The position numbers were made by a program, and so were the translations under genes. Positions 25,354 to 36,900 of a DNA stretch of 64,000 nucleotides are shown here, in pieces. A model generated the notes under the pieces. That model had not been told where the DNA came from and made no database searches. It was given only the letters and a program-made list of their open reading frames with translations. The stretch is from an uncultured Chlorobiaceae bacterium (GTDB lineage Bacteria; Bacteroidota; Chlorobiia; Chlorobiales; Chlorobiaceae): NCBI GenBank assembly GCA_903822595.1, contig CAIJPS010000083.1:62001-126000 (forward strand). Reading direction: 5' to 3'. The first letter of the stretch is position 1; each line of letters opens with the position of its first letter.

Positions 25354-25578
25354 ATGCAAATCGCCAGAATAACAGCCAAAGGCCAGACGACCATTCCTGT
25401 CTCCATCCGCAAGGCAGCCCATATTAACGCAGGTGATACTCTTGCATTTGAAATCAAAGGGGATTATGTAATTGTCAGAAAAATCAAGTCACCGACTGAT
25501 ACCTATCTAAAGGGCATCGAGGAAACATGTAATGAATGGTCCTCGCCTGAAGATGAGGAGGCATGGAGTGGACTTTAA
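25354..25578 (+). CDS. mazE: AbrB/MazE-type antitoxin
   Basis: 74 residues. The swapped-hairpin DNA-binding fold is clear from ITAKGQTTIPVSIRKA followed by GDTLAFEI. The acidic C-terminus (CNEWSSPEDEEAWSGL) is the part that usually wraps the toxin. It should repress its own operon and neutralise the MazF-like protein. AAGGAG lies seven bases before the ATG. Its end overlaps the toxin start by eleven bases. Confidence 0.85.
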   Translation: MQIARITAKGQTTIPVSIRKAAHINAGDTLAFEIKGDYVIVRKIKSPTDTYLKGIEETCNEWSSPEDEEAWSGL

Positions 25579-25906
25579 ACCATTTGATGTTGTCGTTGTT
25601 CCTTTTCCTTTTACGGATAAACTTGCCGAAAAACGTCGACCAGCGCTGATCGTTTCCGGCAATGTGTTTAATGAACAGCACGATCATCTTGTTCTGGCCA
25701 TGATCACCACAGCAAAAAGCAGTGTGTGGAGCAGTGATATTCAACTGAATGATTGGAAGCAAGCAAATTTGGCGGTACCCTGCAAAGTGCGCTTCAAACT
25801 TTTCACGCTTGACCGGCAGCTTATTACTCTCCGCCTTGGCTCTTTATCGAAATCAGACAAAGATGCCGTTAAAAGCGCCATGAAGCTTTTTATTGCAACT
25901 GATTGA
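25568..25906 (+). CDS. mazF: MazF/PemK-type endoribonuclease toxin
   Basis: 112 residues. The family opening PFDVVVVPFPFTD is followed by KRRPALIVS, and the Ser/Thr of the MITTAKSS strand matches the usual catalytic region. MazF toxins cut mRNA at short sequence motifs. I start it at GTG 25568 because AGGAGG ends six bases before it. An in-frame ATG at 25553 has no such spacing and sits in front of that site. It is coupled to the antitoxin by overlap. A plain type II system; the cut site cannot be predicted from the sequence. Confidence 0.85.
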   Translation: MDFKPFDVVVVPFPFTDKLAEKRRPALIVSGNVFNEQHDHLVLAMITTAKSSVWSSDIQLNDWKQANLAVPCKVRFKLFTLDRQLITLRLGSLSKSDKDAVKSAMKLFIATD

Positions 25907-25955
25907 TGATCCTGCATCCTCAGAAATCGTCTGCATTACAATTTACAGGTAACCT

Positions 25956-27032
25956 ATGAGTGTACAGAAAAAAGTTGTTGTTGGTATCTCGGGCGGGGTT
26001 GATTCTGCCGTGTCGGCTTGTCTGCTTGTGGAGCAGGGCTATGCGGTGACCGGTTTGAATATCAGGGTGCTTGATTCTCTTGATGAAAGTCCTTCGCTTC
26101 AGCCCTCACCGCTTGTGATCAGCGACCATCCTGATTTTCAGATTCCGGTTTTTACCCTGAACCTGAGCCGCAAGTTCAAGGATGATGTTATCGGCTATTT
26201 TCATGAGGACTATCTTGGCGGGAGAACGCCGAATCCCTGCATGGTCTGCAACAAGAAGATCAAGTGGTTTGGCCTGTTTGAGGGGTTGAAGCTGCTTGAT
26301 GCGGAGTTTGTTGCTACGGGCCACTTTGCGGCTACCTCCTTCAGCGACGGCAGGTACCGGCTTTATAAAGGGGCTGACCCGGAAAAGGATCAGAGCTACT
26401 TTCTCTGGATGCTTACGCAGGGTGACCTGTCGAGAACCCTCTTTCCGCTTGGAGAACTGACGAAACCGGAGGTTCGCACACTTGCCCGCTCTTTTGGCGT
26501 CAGGGCGGCTGAAAAGAAGGAGAGCCAGGAGATTTGCTTTGTCCCGCAGGACGACTACTGCGGCTACCTTGCCGGGGCCATCCCGGGACTGGCTGAAAGG
26601 GTTGCGGATGGTGATATTGTGGATGAATCGGGCAGGGTGATCGGCAAGCACCGGGGCTATCCCTTTTATACCATCGGCCAGCGCCGTGGGCTTGGCGTTT
26701 CGGCCAAAGAGCCGCTCTATGTCACGGCACTTGACACGGAGCATAACCGGATTGAGGTGGGGAAAAAGTCCTCTCTTGAGTGCCGCTCGCTTGTCGCATC
26801 GGGGATGAACTGGATAGGTATCGAGGGGCTTGAGGCTCCGATGGAGGCATCCGGAAAAATTCGCTATCGTGACCGGGAGACACCCTGCACCCTTGAGCCT
26901 CTCAGCGAAAGCTCCGCAACAGTTTCATTTAGTTCACCAAAAAGCGCCGTGGCAAAGGGGCAGGCGGCGGTCTTTTACCGCGACCGCGAAGTGCTTGGCG
27001 GCGGCTTCATTACCGGGGTCATTCATCAATAA
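25956..27032 (+). CDS. mnmA: tRNA-specific 2-thiouridylase MnmA
   Basis: 358 residues. It adds sulfur at C2 of the wobble uridine (U34) of Lys, Glu and Gln tRNAs. The ATP-pyrophosphatase loop SGGVDS is near residues 11-16. The catalytic cysteines are in NPCMVCNKKIKW (about 92-95) and ESQEICFVP (about 193), and the tRNA-binding C-terminal domain includes GQRRGLGVSAKEPLYV. Length is normal. It lies 49 bases after the MazF gene and 25 bases before an esterase, so it may share a transcript with the latter. Confidence 0.95.
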   Translation: MSVQKKVVVGISGGVDSAVSACLLVEQGYAVTGLNIRVLDSLDESPSLQPSPLVISDHPDFQIPVFTLNLSRKFKDDVIGYFHEDYLGGRTPNPCMVCNKKIKWFGLFEGLKLLDAEFVATGHFAATSFSDGRYRLYKGADPEKDQSYFLWMLTQGDLSRTLFPLGELTKPEVRTLARSFGVRAAEKKESQEICFVPQDDYCGYLAGAIPGLAERVADGDIVDESGRVIGKHRGYPFYTIGQRRGLGVSAKEPLYVTALDTEHNRIEVGKKSSLECRSLVASGMNWIGIEGLEAPMEASGKIRYRDRETPCTLEPLSESSATVSFSSPKSAVAKGQAAVFYRDREVLGGGFITGVIHQ

Positions 27033-27057
27033 CAGCAGTAACCATATTTTCTTTACA

Positions 27058-27732
27058 ATGCTTCAACGTCACCACCTTTCGCTCACCTATCTTGATCTTG
27101 CACCGGCTGAACCGGAAAACGCTCCGCTCATGATTATGCTGCACGGCTATGGCAGCAACGAAAAAGATCTTATCCAGCTCGCTCCGTCGCTGAGGCCGGA
27201 GTTCCGTTACATCAGTGCACGGGCACCTCGGGAAATGGATTTTGGCATGTATGGCTGGTTCCCTCTTGAGTTTACCCCGACCGGTATCAAGGTGGATTAT
27301 GTGGCCGCACAGCAGGCTCTTGAGCAGTTTATCACGTTCATCGGCGAAATTATTGCCGAGTACCGTCCTGCGGGCAACAAGGTTTTTCTGATGGGGTTCA
27401 GCCAGGGGACGGTGATGAGCTATCTGACCGCCTTTCATGCACCGGAACTGCTGCACGGTGTCATTGCCTGTTCCGGGCAGTTGCCTGAAAAAACCGTACC
27501 GCACGAGGCGCTGAAACCGGCACTGCGCAAGCTCCCCTTTCTGGTGATGCATGGAAGCTTTGACGATGTTCTGCCGATTGCAAAGGGACGGGCGGCAAAG
27601 GCGTGGCTGGAGGAGCATGTGGAGGATCTCACCTGGCGCGAATACCCGATAGCGCACCAGATCGCCGACAGCGGGATCGAGCTGATCAGCTCCTGGCTTG
27701 CCGAGAGGTTGCCCCTGCCTGAAAAGAGCTGA
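27058..27732 (+). CDS. Phospholipase/carboxylesterase of the alpha/beta-hydrolase fold
   Basis: 224 residues, cytosolic. The nucleophile elbow GFSQG puts the catalytic Ser at 115; Asp lies in HGSFDDVLP and His in PIAHQIAD. The oxyanion segment MLHGYGSNEKDL is near residue 30. This is the YpfH/acyl-protein-thioesterase-like family with broad short-chain ester activity. The frame extends back into mnmA, but the start is placed at ATG 27058 just after its stop. The physiological substrate is unknown. Confidence 0.85.
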   Translation: MLQRHHLSLTYLDLAPAEPENAPLMIMLHGYGSNEKDLIQLAPSLRPEFRYISARAPREMDFGMYGWFPLEFTPTGIKVDYVAAQQALEQFITFIGEIIAEYRPAGNKVFLMGFSQGTVMSYLTAFHAPELLHGVIACSGQLPEKTVPHEALKPALRKLPFLVMHGSFDDVLPIAKGRAAKAWLEEHVEDLTWREYPIAHQIADSGIELISSWLAERLPLPEKS

Positions 27733-27866
27733 CAGTGGCTCTGCAAGAAAAGCAATTCCCTGATGCAGTGATCGCTTGAGGAGTGTTCCTGAAAGAACGG
27801 AATTACTCGCTGATGCACTATATTCTCTTTTTTTAACCTCCGCCACGCCTTAACCATACAAGACGA

Positions 27867-30800
27867 ATGAAGGACACTCTACTCAACAGCCTCGAACAGC
27901 GCATCCTGGTGCTTGACGGTGCGATGGGCACCATGATCCAGCGCCATAAATTACAGGAGGCGGACTACCGGGGCACACGTTTTGCAAGCCACTCGCATCC
28001 GCTTATCGGGAACAACGATATGCTGGTGCTGACGCGCCCGGATATCATTTATGCGCTCCATTGCGACTTTCTTGAAGCAGGTTCCGACATTATCGAAACG
28101 AACACCTTCAATGCCAACCCGATTTCACAGGCTGACTATAATGCATCTGAGCTGGTGAAGGAGCTGAATGTTGAAGCGGCCCGTCTTGCAAGGAGGGCGG
28201 CGGATGAGTATACGGCGAGAACTCCTGACAAGCCGCGCTTTGTTGCCGGTTCCATCGGCCCGACCAACAAGACGCTGTCGCTTTCGCCGGATGTGAACAA
28301 TCCCGGCTTCAGGGCGGTCACCTTCCAGGAGGTGGTTGATAACTACACCCTGCAGCTTGAGGGGCTTATGGAGGGTGGCGTTGACCTGCTGCTGGTTGAA
28401 ACGGTCTTTGATACCCTGAACTGCAAGGCTGCGCTCTTTTCGATTGAAGAGTTTTTCAACCGTACCGGTGTGCGTATACCGGTCATGGTTTCCGGCACGG
28501 TTGTGGACGCCAGCGGTCGTACCCTGTCGGGACAGACAACCGAGGCCTTCTGGATCTCCATTGCCCATACGCCTGACCTGCTCTCGATCGGGCTCAATTG
28601 TGCGCTTGGTTCGAAACAGATGCGCCCCTTCATCCAGGCAATGGCCGGGATTGCTGAAAGTTATGTGAGCGTCTATCCGAATGCCGGTCTGCCGAACGAG
28701 TTCGGAGAGTATGATGACTCCCCTGAATACATGGCCACGCAGATTGCCGACTTCGCCACCTCCGGATTTGTCAATATTGTCGGAGGGTGCTGCGGTACCA
28801 CTCCGGGGCATATCAAGGCGATTGCCGAGGCGGTCAAAAACCTGAAGCCGCGTCAGCGCCCTCTGAAAAAGCATGAGCTGCAGCTCTCCGGCCTTGAACC
28901 GCTCTTTGTGAACCGCACGACCGGCTTCATCAACGTTGGCGAACGCACCAATGTGACCGGATCGAAAAAATTTGCCCGTCTCATCAAGGAGGGGAACTAC
29001 GACGAAGCGCTCTCGATTGCCCGCCAGCAGGTTGAGAGTGGCGCACAGGTGATTGACGTCAATGTGGATGAGGGGATGCTCGACTCCGAACAGGTGATGA
29101 AGGAGTTCCTCAACCTGATCGGCTCCGAACCGGAAATTTCGCGCGTACCAGTGATGATCGACAGTTCGAAATGGTCAGTCATCGAGAGCGGTTTGCGCTG
29201 CGTTCAGGGCAAAAGCATTGTCAACTCTATCAGTCTCAAGGAGGGCGAGGAGCTTTTCAGGGAGAGGGCCCGCAAGGTGCTGCAATACGGTGCGGCCACG
29301 GTTGTCATGGCTTTCGACGAAGCGGGACAGGCCGACAGCTACTGGCGCCGCATCGAGATCTGCAAACGCGCCTACGATATTCTGACCCTTGAGGTTGGCT
29401 TTCCCCCCGAGGATATTATTTTCGATCCTAATGTGCTGACCGTTGCCACCGGCATTGAAGAGCATAACAACTACGCTGTCGATTTTATCCAGACCGTTCT
29501 GTGGATCAAGGAGAACCTGCCTCATGCGAAGGTCTCCGGCGGCATCAGCAATGTCTCCTTCTCTTTCCGCGGCAACGAAGCGGTTCGGGAGGCGATGCAC
29601 GCCGCCTTCCTCTATCACGCCATTAAAGCCGGGCTCGACATGGGTATTGTCAATGCGGGCCAGCTTGCCATCTATGAAGATATTGATCCTGAGCTTCTGG
29701 TGCGGGTTGAAGATGTGCTGCTCAACCGCCGCCCGGACGCAACCGAGCGCCTTGTCAGCTTTGCTGAAACCATTCAGGATGGCGGGGAGAAAATTGAAGC
29801 GAAGGCGGCTGAATGGAGAAGCCTGCCGGTTGAGGAGCGGCTGCGCCACGCACTGATCAAAGGGATTGTTGACCATATTGAAGAGGACACGGAAGAGGCT
29901 CGCCTGCTCTATCCAAGTCCGCTCCAGGTGATTGAGGGGCCGTTGATGAACGGGATGAACGCTATTGGCGACCTCTTTGCCGAAGGAAAAATGTTCCTGC
30001 CGCAGGTGGTCAAAAGCGCCCGCGTGATGAAGCGTTCGGTTGCCGTCCTTCTGCCTTACATTGCAGCAGAGAAGGCGCTGAACAAGGATACCCGTGCTGC
30101 GGCCAAGGTGCTGCTTGCAACGGTCAAGGGGGATGTGCATGATATCGGCAAGAATATTGTCGCCGTCGTGCTTGCCTGCAACAACTATGATGTGGTCGAT
30201 ATCGGCGTCATGATGCCGTGCGACAAGATTCTTGAAGCGGTAGAACGCGAAAAAGCTGACCTGCTTGGTCTGAGCGGCCTCATCACCCCTTCTCTGGACG
30301 AAATGGTGCATGTAGCAAGCGAAATGGAGCGGCTTGGCATGAAAATTCCGCTGCTCATCGGAGGTGCTACCACGTCAAGAATGCATACTGCGGTGAAAAT
30401 TGCGCCGGTCTATTCAGGCGCTGTCGTCCAGGTGCTCGATGCCTCGCGGAGCGTTCCGGTGGTCAACAGCCTGCTCAATCCGGCGCTCAGCCCCGCTTAC
30501 ATCGCCCAGCTCAAAATGGAACAGGCCGGACTGCGGGAAAGCCACGCTTCACGCACCTCCTCTGTCAAGTATCTCCCGATCAGTGAGGCACGCAACAATC
30601 GCCCGGCACTTGAGAGCGCAATCTACAAACCTCTGAAACCGGGAATTACCCTGTTTGAGGATGTTCCCGTTGGAGAGCTGCGTTCCTATATCGACTGGAC
30701 GCCCTTTTTCATGGCCTGGGAGCTGCATGGCCGCTACCCGCAGATTCTCGACGATGCGAAGTATGGCAGCGAAGCAAAAAAACTTTTAGACGACGCCAAC

Positions 30801-31595
30801 AGCCTGCTTGACCGCATTGACAAAGAGCAACTGCTCGGCCTGAAAGGTGTTGCCGCTCTCTTCCCGGCCAACAGTTCGGGTGATGACATTGAGGTTTATA
30901 CCGACGAGAGCCGGACAAGCGTCTTCACCATCCTGCACACCCTTCGCCAGCAGCAGGAGAAGAGCGCAGGTGAGCCGAATCTCGCCCTGGCGGACTTTAT
31001 CGCTCCCGTAAACTCGGGTCTGGCTGACTACATCGGAGGTTTTGCTGTGACCGCCGGGCTTGGTATTGAAAAGGTGCTCAAAGAGTTCAGTGACCAGCAG
31101 GACGACTACCACCGCATCATGACGCAGGCACTGGCCGACCGCCTGGCAGAAGCCTTTGCCGAGATGCTGCACGAGGTTGTGCGGCGTGAGCTTTGGGGTT
31201 ATGAATCAGCGGAAAAGAGGCAAAACAGCAAAAAATGCACCTGTCATCCTGACCCGCAATGCCAGCCACACGCTATCCATGAGCTGCTTGCAGAAAAATA
31301 TCAGGGCATCCGCCCCGCTCCCGGCTACCCTGCCTGTCCCGATCATACGGAGAAAGCGGAGCTTTTCACCTTGCTTAACGCAGAAACCAATACCGGTATT
31401 ACACTCACCGAAACCTTCGCCATGAGCCCGGCAGCCTCGGTCTGCGGCCTCTACTTTGCACACCCGCAGGCAAAGTATTTTGTCCTCGGCAAAATCGGAC
31501 GAGACCAGGTTGGGGATTACGCAGAGCGCAAAGGAATGGGCCTGAAGGATGCCGAGAAATGGCTTGCTCCGGCATTGAATTACGATCCGGAATAA
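27867..31595 (+). CDS. metH: Cobalamin-dependent methionine synthase
   Basis: 1242 residues, full four-module MetH. It moves a methyl group from 5-methyltetrahydrofolate to homocysteine through B12. The order is: homocysteine domain (1-340) with zinc ligands in GLNC and in GGCCGTT (Cys308, Cys309); pterin domain (about 345-640) with [12 protein letters not shown]; cobalamin cap and B12 domain with DVHDIGKN placing the axial His at 758; and the AdoMet reactivation domain (from about 930) with [16 protein letters not shown] strong terminator follows. No B12 riboswitch is evident in the 130 bases upstream. Confidence 0.97.
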   Translation: MKDTLLNSLEQRILVLDGAMGTMIQRHKLQEADYRGTRFASHSHPLIGNNDMLVLTRPDIIYALHCDFLEAGSDIIETNTFNANPISQADYNASELVKELNVEAARLARRAADEYTARTPDKPRFVAGSIGPTNKTLSLSPDVNNPGFRAVTFQEVVDNYTLQLEGLMEGGVDLLLVETVFDTLNCKAALFSIEEFFNRTGVRIPVMVSGTVVDASGRTLSGQTTEAFWISIAHTPDLLSIGLNCALGSKQMRPFIQAMAGIAESYVSVYPNAGLPNEFGEYDDSPEYMATQIADFATSGFVNIVGGCCGTTPGHIKAIAEAVKNLKPRQRPLKKHELQLSGLEPLFVNRTTGFINVGERTNVTGSKKFARLIKEGNYDEALSIARQQVESGAQVIDVNVDEGMLDSEQVMKEFLNLIGSEPEISRVPVMIDSSKWSVIESGLRCVQGKSIVNSISLKEGEELFRERARKVLQYGAATVVMAFDEAGQADSYWRRIEICKRAYDILTLEVGFPPEDIIFDPNVLTVATGIEEHNNYAVDFIQTVLWIKENLPHAKVSGGISNVSFSFRGNEAVREAMHAAFLYHAIKAGLDMGIVNAGQLAIYEDIDPELLVRVEDVLLNRRPDATERLVSFAETIQDGGEKIEAKAAEWRSLPVEERLRHALIKGIVDHIEEDTEEARLLYPSPLQVIEGPLMNGMNAIGDLFAEGKMFLPQVVKSARVMKRSVAVLLPYIAAEKALNKDTRAAAKVLLATVKGDVHDIGKNIVAVVLACNNYDVVDIGVMMPCDKILEAVEREKADLLGLSGLITPSLDEMVHVASEMERLGMKIPLLIGGATTSRMHTAVKIAPVYSGAVVQVLDASRSVPVVNSLLNPALSPAYIAQLKMEQAGLRESHASRTSSVKYLPISEARNNRPALESAIYKPLKPGITLFEDVPVGELRSYIDWTPFFMAWELHGRYPQILDDAKYGSEAKKLLDDANSLLDRIDKEQLLGLKGVAALFPANSSGDDIEVYTDESRTSVFTILHTLRQQQEKSAGEPNLALADFIAPVNSGLADYIGGFAVTAGLGIEKVLKEFSDQQDDYHRIMTQALADRLAEAFAEMLHEVVRRELWGYESAEKRQNSKKCTCHPDPQCQPHAIHELLAEKYQGIRPAPGYPACPDHTEKAELFTLLNAETNTGITLTETFAMSPAASVCGLYFAHPQAKYFVLGKIGRDQVGDYAERKGMGLKDAEKWLAPALNYDPE

Positions 31596-31621
31596 GGAGG
31601 CTTTCCGCCGTTACAATATTC

Positions 31622-31665
31622 AAAACCCGGAGCACTGGTGACGACACCATGCTCCGGGTTTTTCA
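31622..31665 (+). terminator. Rho-independent terminator after metH
   Basis: AAAACCCGGAGC (31622-31633) pairs with GCTCCGGGTTTT (31651-31662), and inside it TGGTG pairs with CACCA. The hairpin ends in a run of T. It lies 27 bases after the metH stop. It also sits between convergent genes and could serve the minus-strand HD gene, since the left arm begins with AAAA. Confidence 0.9.
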
Positions 31666-31687
31666 TTTCATGACGCTGTTCCCATCG

Positions 31688-32245
31688 CTACCACTTCATC
31701 ATGGGCAGGGGGCTGAACGGATGGCTCTTCAATCGTACAATGGAGAGTGCAAGAAGCTTTTTATGGAATCCTGCGTTTGGAAAGGCATCAAGAACATCCG
31801 ACACAAAATCATCCGGTAGACGATAGCGAATCAGGCCACCTGACAGGTCGATCAAGTCGGCCTTTCTGAACGGTTCAACCAGCCATGAGGGATTTGCCCG
31901 ATAGCGGGTCAGCTTGTGGTGCTCGCCGATCATGGCATCTATTTCCTTGCTCCATGATGCTTTAAAACTTTTTTCAAGATAACGGCGAGCGAGAAGTTGG
32001 GAGGGAATGAGATAGTCAAAGGTCTTTTCTGTCCATATCCCAAGATCATGAAAAACGGCGGCAATGGCTATTTTACCCTCTACCGCTGTGCTCTCGCCTG
32101 CAAGAGCACAGCAAAAATTGAAAACGCGCATGCAGTGGTTGCGGTAGGCATCATAATCGACACCAAGCAGCGTCCTGTAGCCTGCAAGCACATCGTCAAG
32201 CAGAGTGGAGTGAGAGACAACAAACTCAATTTTTGTATTATTCAT
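31688..32245 (-). CDS. HD-domain phosphohydrolase
   Basis: 185 residues. HD superfamily residues are visible: His in YRNHCMRVFNF, the His-Asp pair in AAVFHDLGIW, and a further HH in IGEHHKLTRY. Such small cytosolic HD proteins hydrolyse phosphate esters, often of nucleotides; the substrate here is unknown. The ATG at 32245 overlaps the end of the lipoprotein gene by eight bases, so the two are cotranscribed. The longer open frame upstream lies inside the lipoprotein gene and is rejected. Confidence 0.75.
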   Translation of the reverse strand: MNNTKIEFVVSHSTLLDDVLAGYRTLLGVDYDAYRNHCMRVFNFCCALAGESTAVEGKIAIAAVFHDLGIWTEKTFDYLIPSQLLARRYLEKSFKASWSKEIDAMIGEHHKLTRYRANPSWLVEPFRKADLIDLSGGLIRYRLPDDFVSDVLDAFPNAGFHKKLLALSIVRLKSHPFSPLPMMKW

Positions 32246-32975
32246 TACCACTTTTACCCGGGCGTGCCATCTCTTTTTCCAGATCAACCTCTTTAATGGT
32301 ATACCCTGCAGGTACCTCAAATTTTGCAGCCGGGACAGAGGCATTTTCCTCGATCTTGGCCGCCTTGATTGTGATGCCGCCCATTTGGGTCGAAAGGGCT
32401 ATTTTTTTATAGAGCACACCGTAAACCCTTTGATCTTTTTTCTCCTTGTTGAGTGAGATGGAATATTTTGTACCGGTAACCCCTGCAACAACTTCAGTTC
32501 CCTCTTCACGATAGTCGAAATCCTTTTTCATCTGTTCACCAATCTCCGCACCCATCTGCATGGCCATCTTCCGGATCTTTTTCAGGTCTGTTTTTGTGGC
32601 AACTTTGCTGGTCTCGTCCTTACCGTTGACCACTTTTTCAACTTCGTAGGAGATGAGGTAATCGCCATCGGTGATATCCACCTTTTTCTCATGCGACTTC
32701 ATGCCCATGATGTTCGAGTCCGTCACGGTTTCCCTTGCCTCCCTGCTCCCGTAATCATCAAAATAAAGTGTTGATACGCTTTTTATCCCCATGATCACCA
32801 TTGGTTCATAGCTGACTATGGCTGACTGCAACTCGTAACGTTTGGGGGTTGCAATGGATGATGATTGCGCAGGGCTTCCTGTTTTCTCCGAGTCTGATTT
32901 TTTGGAGCAGCCAGACACAAGAGTCAGTGTTGACAAGAGTAAAACCCCTGTGGTTCGTTTCAAGATTGAGTTCAT
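32238..32975 (-). CDS. Lipoprotein of unknown function
   Basis: 245 residues. It has a lipoprotein signal peptide with the lipobox LVSGC near residue 23, then a Ser-rich linker and a soluble domain with several beta-like segments. The mature part should sit in the periplasm, tethered to a membrane. It has no recognisable catalytic motif. It precedes and overlaps the HD gene. The alternating charged and hydrophobic pattern resembles DUF4412-type lipoproteins, but I am not sure of that. Confidence 0.65.
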   Translation of the reverse strand: MNSILKRTTGVLLLSTLTLVSGCSKKSDSEKTGSPAQSSSIATPKRYELQSAIVSYEPMVIMGIKSVSTLYFDDYGSREARETVTDSNIMGMKSHEKKVDITDGDYLISYEVEKVVNGKDETSKVATKTDLKKIRKMAMQMGAEIGEQMKKDFDYREEGTEVVAGVTGTKYSISLNKEKKDQRVYGVLYKKIALSTQMGGITIKAAKIEENASVPAAKFEVPAGYTIKEVDLEKEMARPGKSGNE

Positions 32976-33094
32976 CGATGTACATGATGTTATGTTAAGA
33001 GAGACTCTCCCGGGACAACATACACATATCCACAGGCATTAGTAAAATATTGCAGGTAACGAACAAACATTCATTGGCCCGATGCTCCTCGCCC

Positions 33095-33640
33095 TTACCG
33101 GACAAGGTGCAGAGCTCTGTTGCCAAAAATTCTGACCTCTGAGATGGCATAGAGCCGATCACCGCCATGTCCCGATACCCTGAGATATCTGGCTCGCATT
33201 GGCATAAACCGCAACCCCGGAAAATAGTGTCGACTGCCTCTGTCGGTACTGACCGTCTGCATACCCCAGCCAATTTCGCCAATTTGACTGCCCATAAACA
33301 GCATTCTTGCAAAATGACGGCCATCAAGTGAAGCTTCAATCAGATAGTTGTCGTTGTTGTCGGCCTGCATGTCTATGCCGTCAACACGGTAGACTCCACC
33401 AAGATCAATCTCGAATGAGACACTCGGATCAGACCAGTGAACGCAGTCCGGTCCATCCCATGCGGAACCCTGATCAGGCATGTAGCCATCAATAAGCAAT
33501 TGAGCATCATTGCTGTAATCTCCCTCTCCTATGATGTCAACCGGGTGAATCGTTGCTGCCTGAAGCCGTGAAGGGGCCATGAGGGCAAAACAGATGAGCG
33601 TGATCCTGGTAATAAATTTTCCAAATGCATGGTGTTGCAT
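33095..33640 (-). CDS. Secreted discoidin-like (F5/8 type C) domain protein
   Basis: 181 residues. A signal peptide ends near SRLQAA. The rest is a single beta-sandwich with SFEIDLGGVYRVDGIDMQAD and ARYLRVSGHGGDRLYAISEV, the pattern of galactose- or carbohydrate-binding discoidin domains. It probably binds a surface polysaccharide outside the inner membrane. GGAGG lies seven bases before ATG 33640, which decides the start over a longer frame. It is not close to any enzyme it might target. Confidence 0.7.
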   Translation of the reverse strand: MQHHAFGKFITRITLICFALMAPSRLQAATIHPVDIIGEGDYSNDAQLLIDGYMPDQGSAWDGPDCVHWSDPSVSFEIDLGGVYRVDGIDMQADNNDNYLIEASLDGRHFARMLFMGSQIGEIGWGMQTVSTDRGSRHYFPGLRFMPMRARYLRVSGHGGDRLYAISEVRIFGNRALHLVR

Positions 33641-33913
33641 GAGAAACCTCCATTGAATTTGATAAAAATAAGAGCCTCTCCTTACGGTAACTGCCAACAA
33701 TCGCAAGAATATGAACTGGAGAAACGGCCATTTCTCTTGACGTTGGGTGATGAACTACCCCAAAAATAAAATACTTTTCCGCAAAATCCTTCAGTAAAAA
33801 CAAGAGCTCTCCGCCGTAAAGCTTCCGGGATTATTTCAAGCGATGTACAGCAATATTTTTCCGTCAGATGGAACCTGCCTGATGCTGATGCCGACCGATT
33901 GGCGGTTTAAAAC

Positions 33914-36900
33914 TTAAAACTCTATAGTGAATTGCTCCCGATCGCTTTCCCGCTGCTCCTTGTTCTTCTTCATAGCCTCTTTATGCGCCTTGATTTCAGC
34001 TTCAAGCTGCTTCTGCTGTTCGATTTTCATGCGCAGTACATCTTTTGTCTCCCTTGCCCGTTTTTCCTCCATCTTCCGTTGTTTCTGATAGATTACTCTC
34101 GATCGCTCGCGCAATCTTTCAAGTTCCTCCCTCTCTGCGAAGGCCTTTTCACCTGAAACCGGAATCGCATGTTTCGGCATGTCGGCCATCAACAGGAATT
34201 GGTCAATCTGCGGCCACACCCGATCATGTGAGAACTCATAAATCAGCGGAAGGTTTAATGCCTGGTAGAGGGGAATCCATCCCTGCTTGCCATCAGAGCT
34301 GGAAGAACGCACCGAAAGTTTCGGGTTGAATTGGTACCATCCTTGTGCCATGCGTAAAAACAGGGCCCGGTTATAGGCATAGTCGCGCGATACCTCGTTG
34401 CGGGCAAGAACTCCGGAGAGGTATTGCCGCCTGTTGCGTTCCGGATAGACAACATTGGCTGGCATCCCTGCCCATGCATCAAGAATGGAACGGGTCTCAA
34501 ACGCTGCGTAGCCAGAACGCATCCGATGGGTAAAGCGTGATTTGAAGAGCACCCAGAGCGTCTGAAAAAGGAAGTATTCAGAGAGGTGTCGGTCAAGACG
34601 TACGAGACGGTCACCGGTCTTGACGTCAATGCAGGGCGGAGCAAGCAGTTCAAAGAGTACGGCAAACTTTTCCCCTGCATACTGCGGGTCACGGAAGGCC
34701 TTGCGCATGGCCCAGTGCAGGGCGTTGTATCCATACTGGTCGGTTTTCTCCCTGTCCGCACCCCGTTCAAGCAGCGCCTCAATCAACACAATATTGCCAG
34801 CGGCAGCAGCAGCCATAAGCGGCGTCTGGTTCATGGGAAGGCGGTGATCGATACCATACTGGTCACATTGCTTCAGAACAGGTCTCGACTGCAGACTGAA
34901 ATAGGGCAGATAACTTTTCCTCCCAAGGGTATCGAGTTGCTCGGTAAAGCTTCCCCGTGGATCAAAGTGTGCGTCATGGAAAAGCTGTGAGGCAAGAAAA
35001 GGCTCATCATGACAGGTTGCATATTCATACAGTTGCTGTTTCTGTTTGTTGCCCGGCACCCGCTCACGGAATACCTTGACCAGCGCCTCTCGTACACGGG
35101 ATTCATCAAAGATTGGCCAGGGCGGTGGAGTCTGCTTCAGAAGAGTACGGCGAATCGCCTCTGCCTGCTCCTGCTTGCCCTGAAGTTCAAGCTTTCTTGC
35201 CTCTTTCTGCCACTCTTCCAGCGACGATTGTGCTGCTTCAACATTCACTTTTCCTCCAATTGCAAGGTCAAGCAGCGTGAAGAGCCGGTGGCCGGTATCA
35301 GATTCAATAATGTAGAGGTTCTTGATTGCCCTTGTCAAAGCAACATAGATCGCGTTGACAAAAAACTTGTAGACTTCAAGCGACTTGTCACCCTTCTCTT
35401 TTGCCCGGCAATACTCAAGGGTTTCGACGGCAAGATCCTCCTTGCTCACGCCGTCAACAATGTCGTTAAACTCGCTCCGATGACCGGAAACAAAGCGAAA
35501 AAGCACAATATTGTCATACTCCAGCCCCTTGGCCTCATGAATGGAGAACAGTAGAGGTGTTGAAAAGTGCTTGCGCGCCTCCTGCTTGTCTTCGTCGCGC
35601 ATCACCAGCACGGCAAATCGGGTGGACTGTTTTGTTTTTTTGTCGAGCTCACGCTTTGCGCCGTCATTATCAGCCATCAGCGCCACCTGCCCAGCCTCAC
35701 CCCCTACTGCCTGCACGAGGAAGTTGCTCTCCCGATCAATAGAACCGAAACGCTGATGCTTGATTTTCAGTAGTTGGTTTGCAATACGGGTCGCCTCCGT
35801 TCCGTTACGGAAATTGGCGGTGAGCACACTCATCTGCTGCTTTCCGGCCAGTTTCGGGTCATGCCAGAAAAGCGTTTTTACCTGACTCCATGAGAAAAAA
35901 TTGGGATGAACAATCTGGTTGGAATCGCCGCAGAGCAGAAAGTTTCCAGGCTTTTTCAGCGTCTTGAGTATCAGGGAGAGCTGCACGATAGTCAAATCCT
36001 GCACCTCGTCAATAACCACAAAATCGTACCGGGGAGCTGCTGGCCACTCATGAGCAACAAGATTCAGATCGAAAAGCCCTTCATCTGTCAGCCACTGCCG
36101 GTATTTTCCGTACAGGTCATAGAGCTTGTCTCGCTGATTTTCTGCAAATATGGATTGGCGGACACCAAGCGAACGGTATTCCTCCCTGCCGAGAATCCCG
36201 CCCGCGCTGGCAGTAATAACACCACGGATCTCCTCAAAGGCCTGATGGGCATCAATGCCCTTGAAAACATTCTGCATTCGCAAAAACCACGCAGCAAAAT
36301 CGCGCCACGTTGCCTCACGACCCGCTGGCACACGAATGGACTCAACAAACTCCCGGTATGAGAGAAACTGCGCCTCCTGCCCGGTATGCTCAAAACCATT
36401 CGCATAGTAGATATTGCGAGCATTCTGGGCAAGATAGACCGAGTGGGTAACGTAGAGCACCTCGCCTTCAGCATGTTTGAGTTTTTCAAGCGTCAAGGCG
36501 GTTTTGCCGCTACCGGCACTTCCGACAATGATCAAGGGGTGCTGCTGCCGGTAAATGGCCTCCTGGGTATCATCAAAAGAGATCGGCTTGTCGAGCAGGT
36601 GAATTGCGGTATGCTCCGGGTGCAGGTAACGTAACTGCTCAGCATCATGTATCGCCTCACGGGCATCAATATCGGGGATTTTTGATTCATCAATGATGGC
36701 TCCCCGCAAAAAGCGCGATTTGTCATAATTGTGTTGCGTAATGACCTCAAGCATCAAGGCACACATCTCATCACCATGGCGCACCAGCTTAAAGAGCAGC
36801 CGATCAGCATCATCCAGCTTTGCGCGGTAAAACTTTCCATGGGTGAGGTTTACAAGTTTCTTGACCTGGGCCGCACGAAAATCGTCACGAGCAATCGCTT

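Noticed and set aside
24244-25422. A 392-codon minus-strand frame opposite the amidohydrolase
   Set aside because: Antisense shadow; the plus-strand gene has a strong ribosome binding site and metal-binding motifs.
27733-27866. Possible cobalamin riboswitch before metH
   Set aside because: Only about 130 bases are available and no B12-box-like conserved core is visible.
29175-30311. A 378-codon minus-strand frame opposite metH
   Set aside because: Antisense shadow of a full-length MetH with intact active-site residues.
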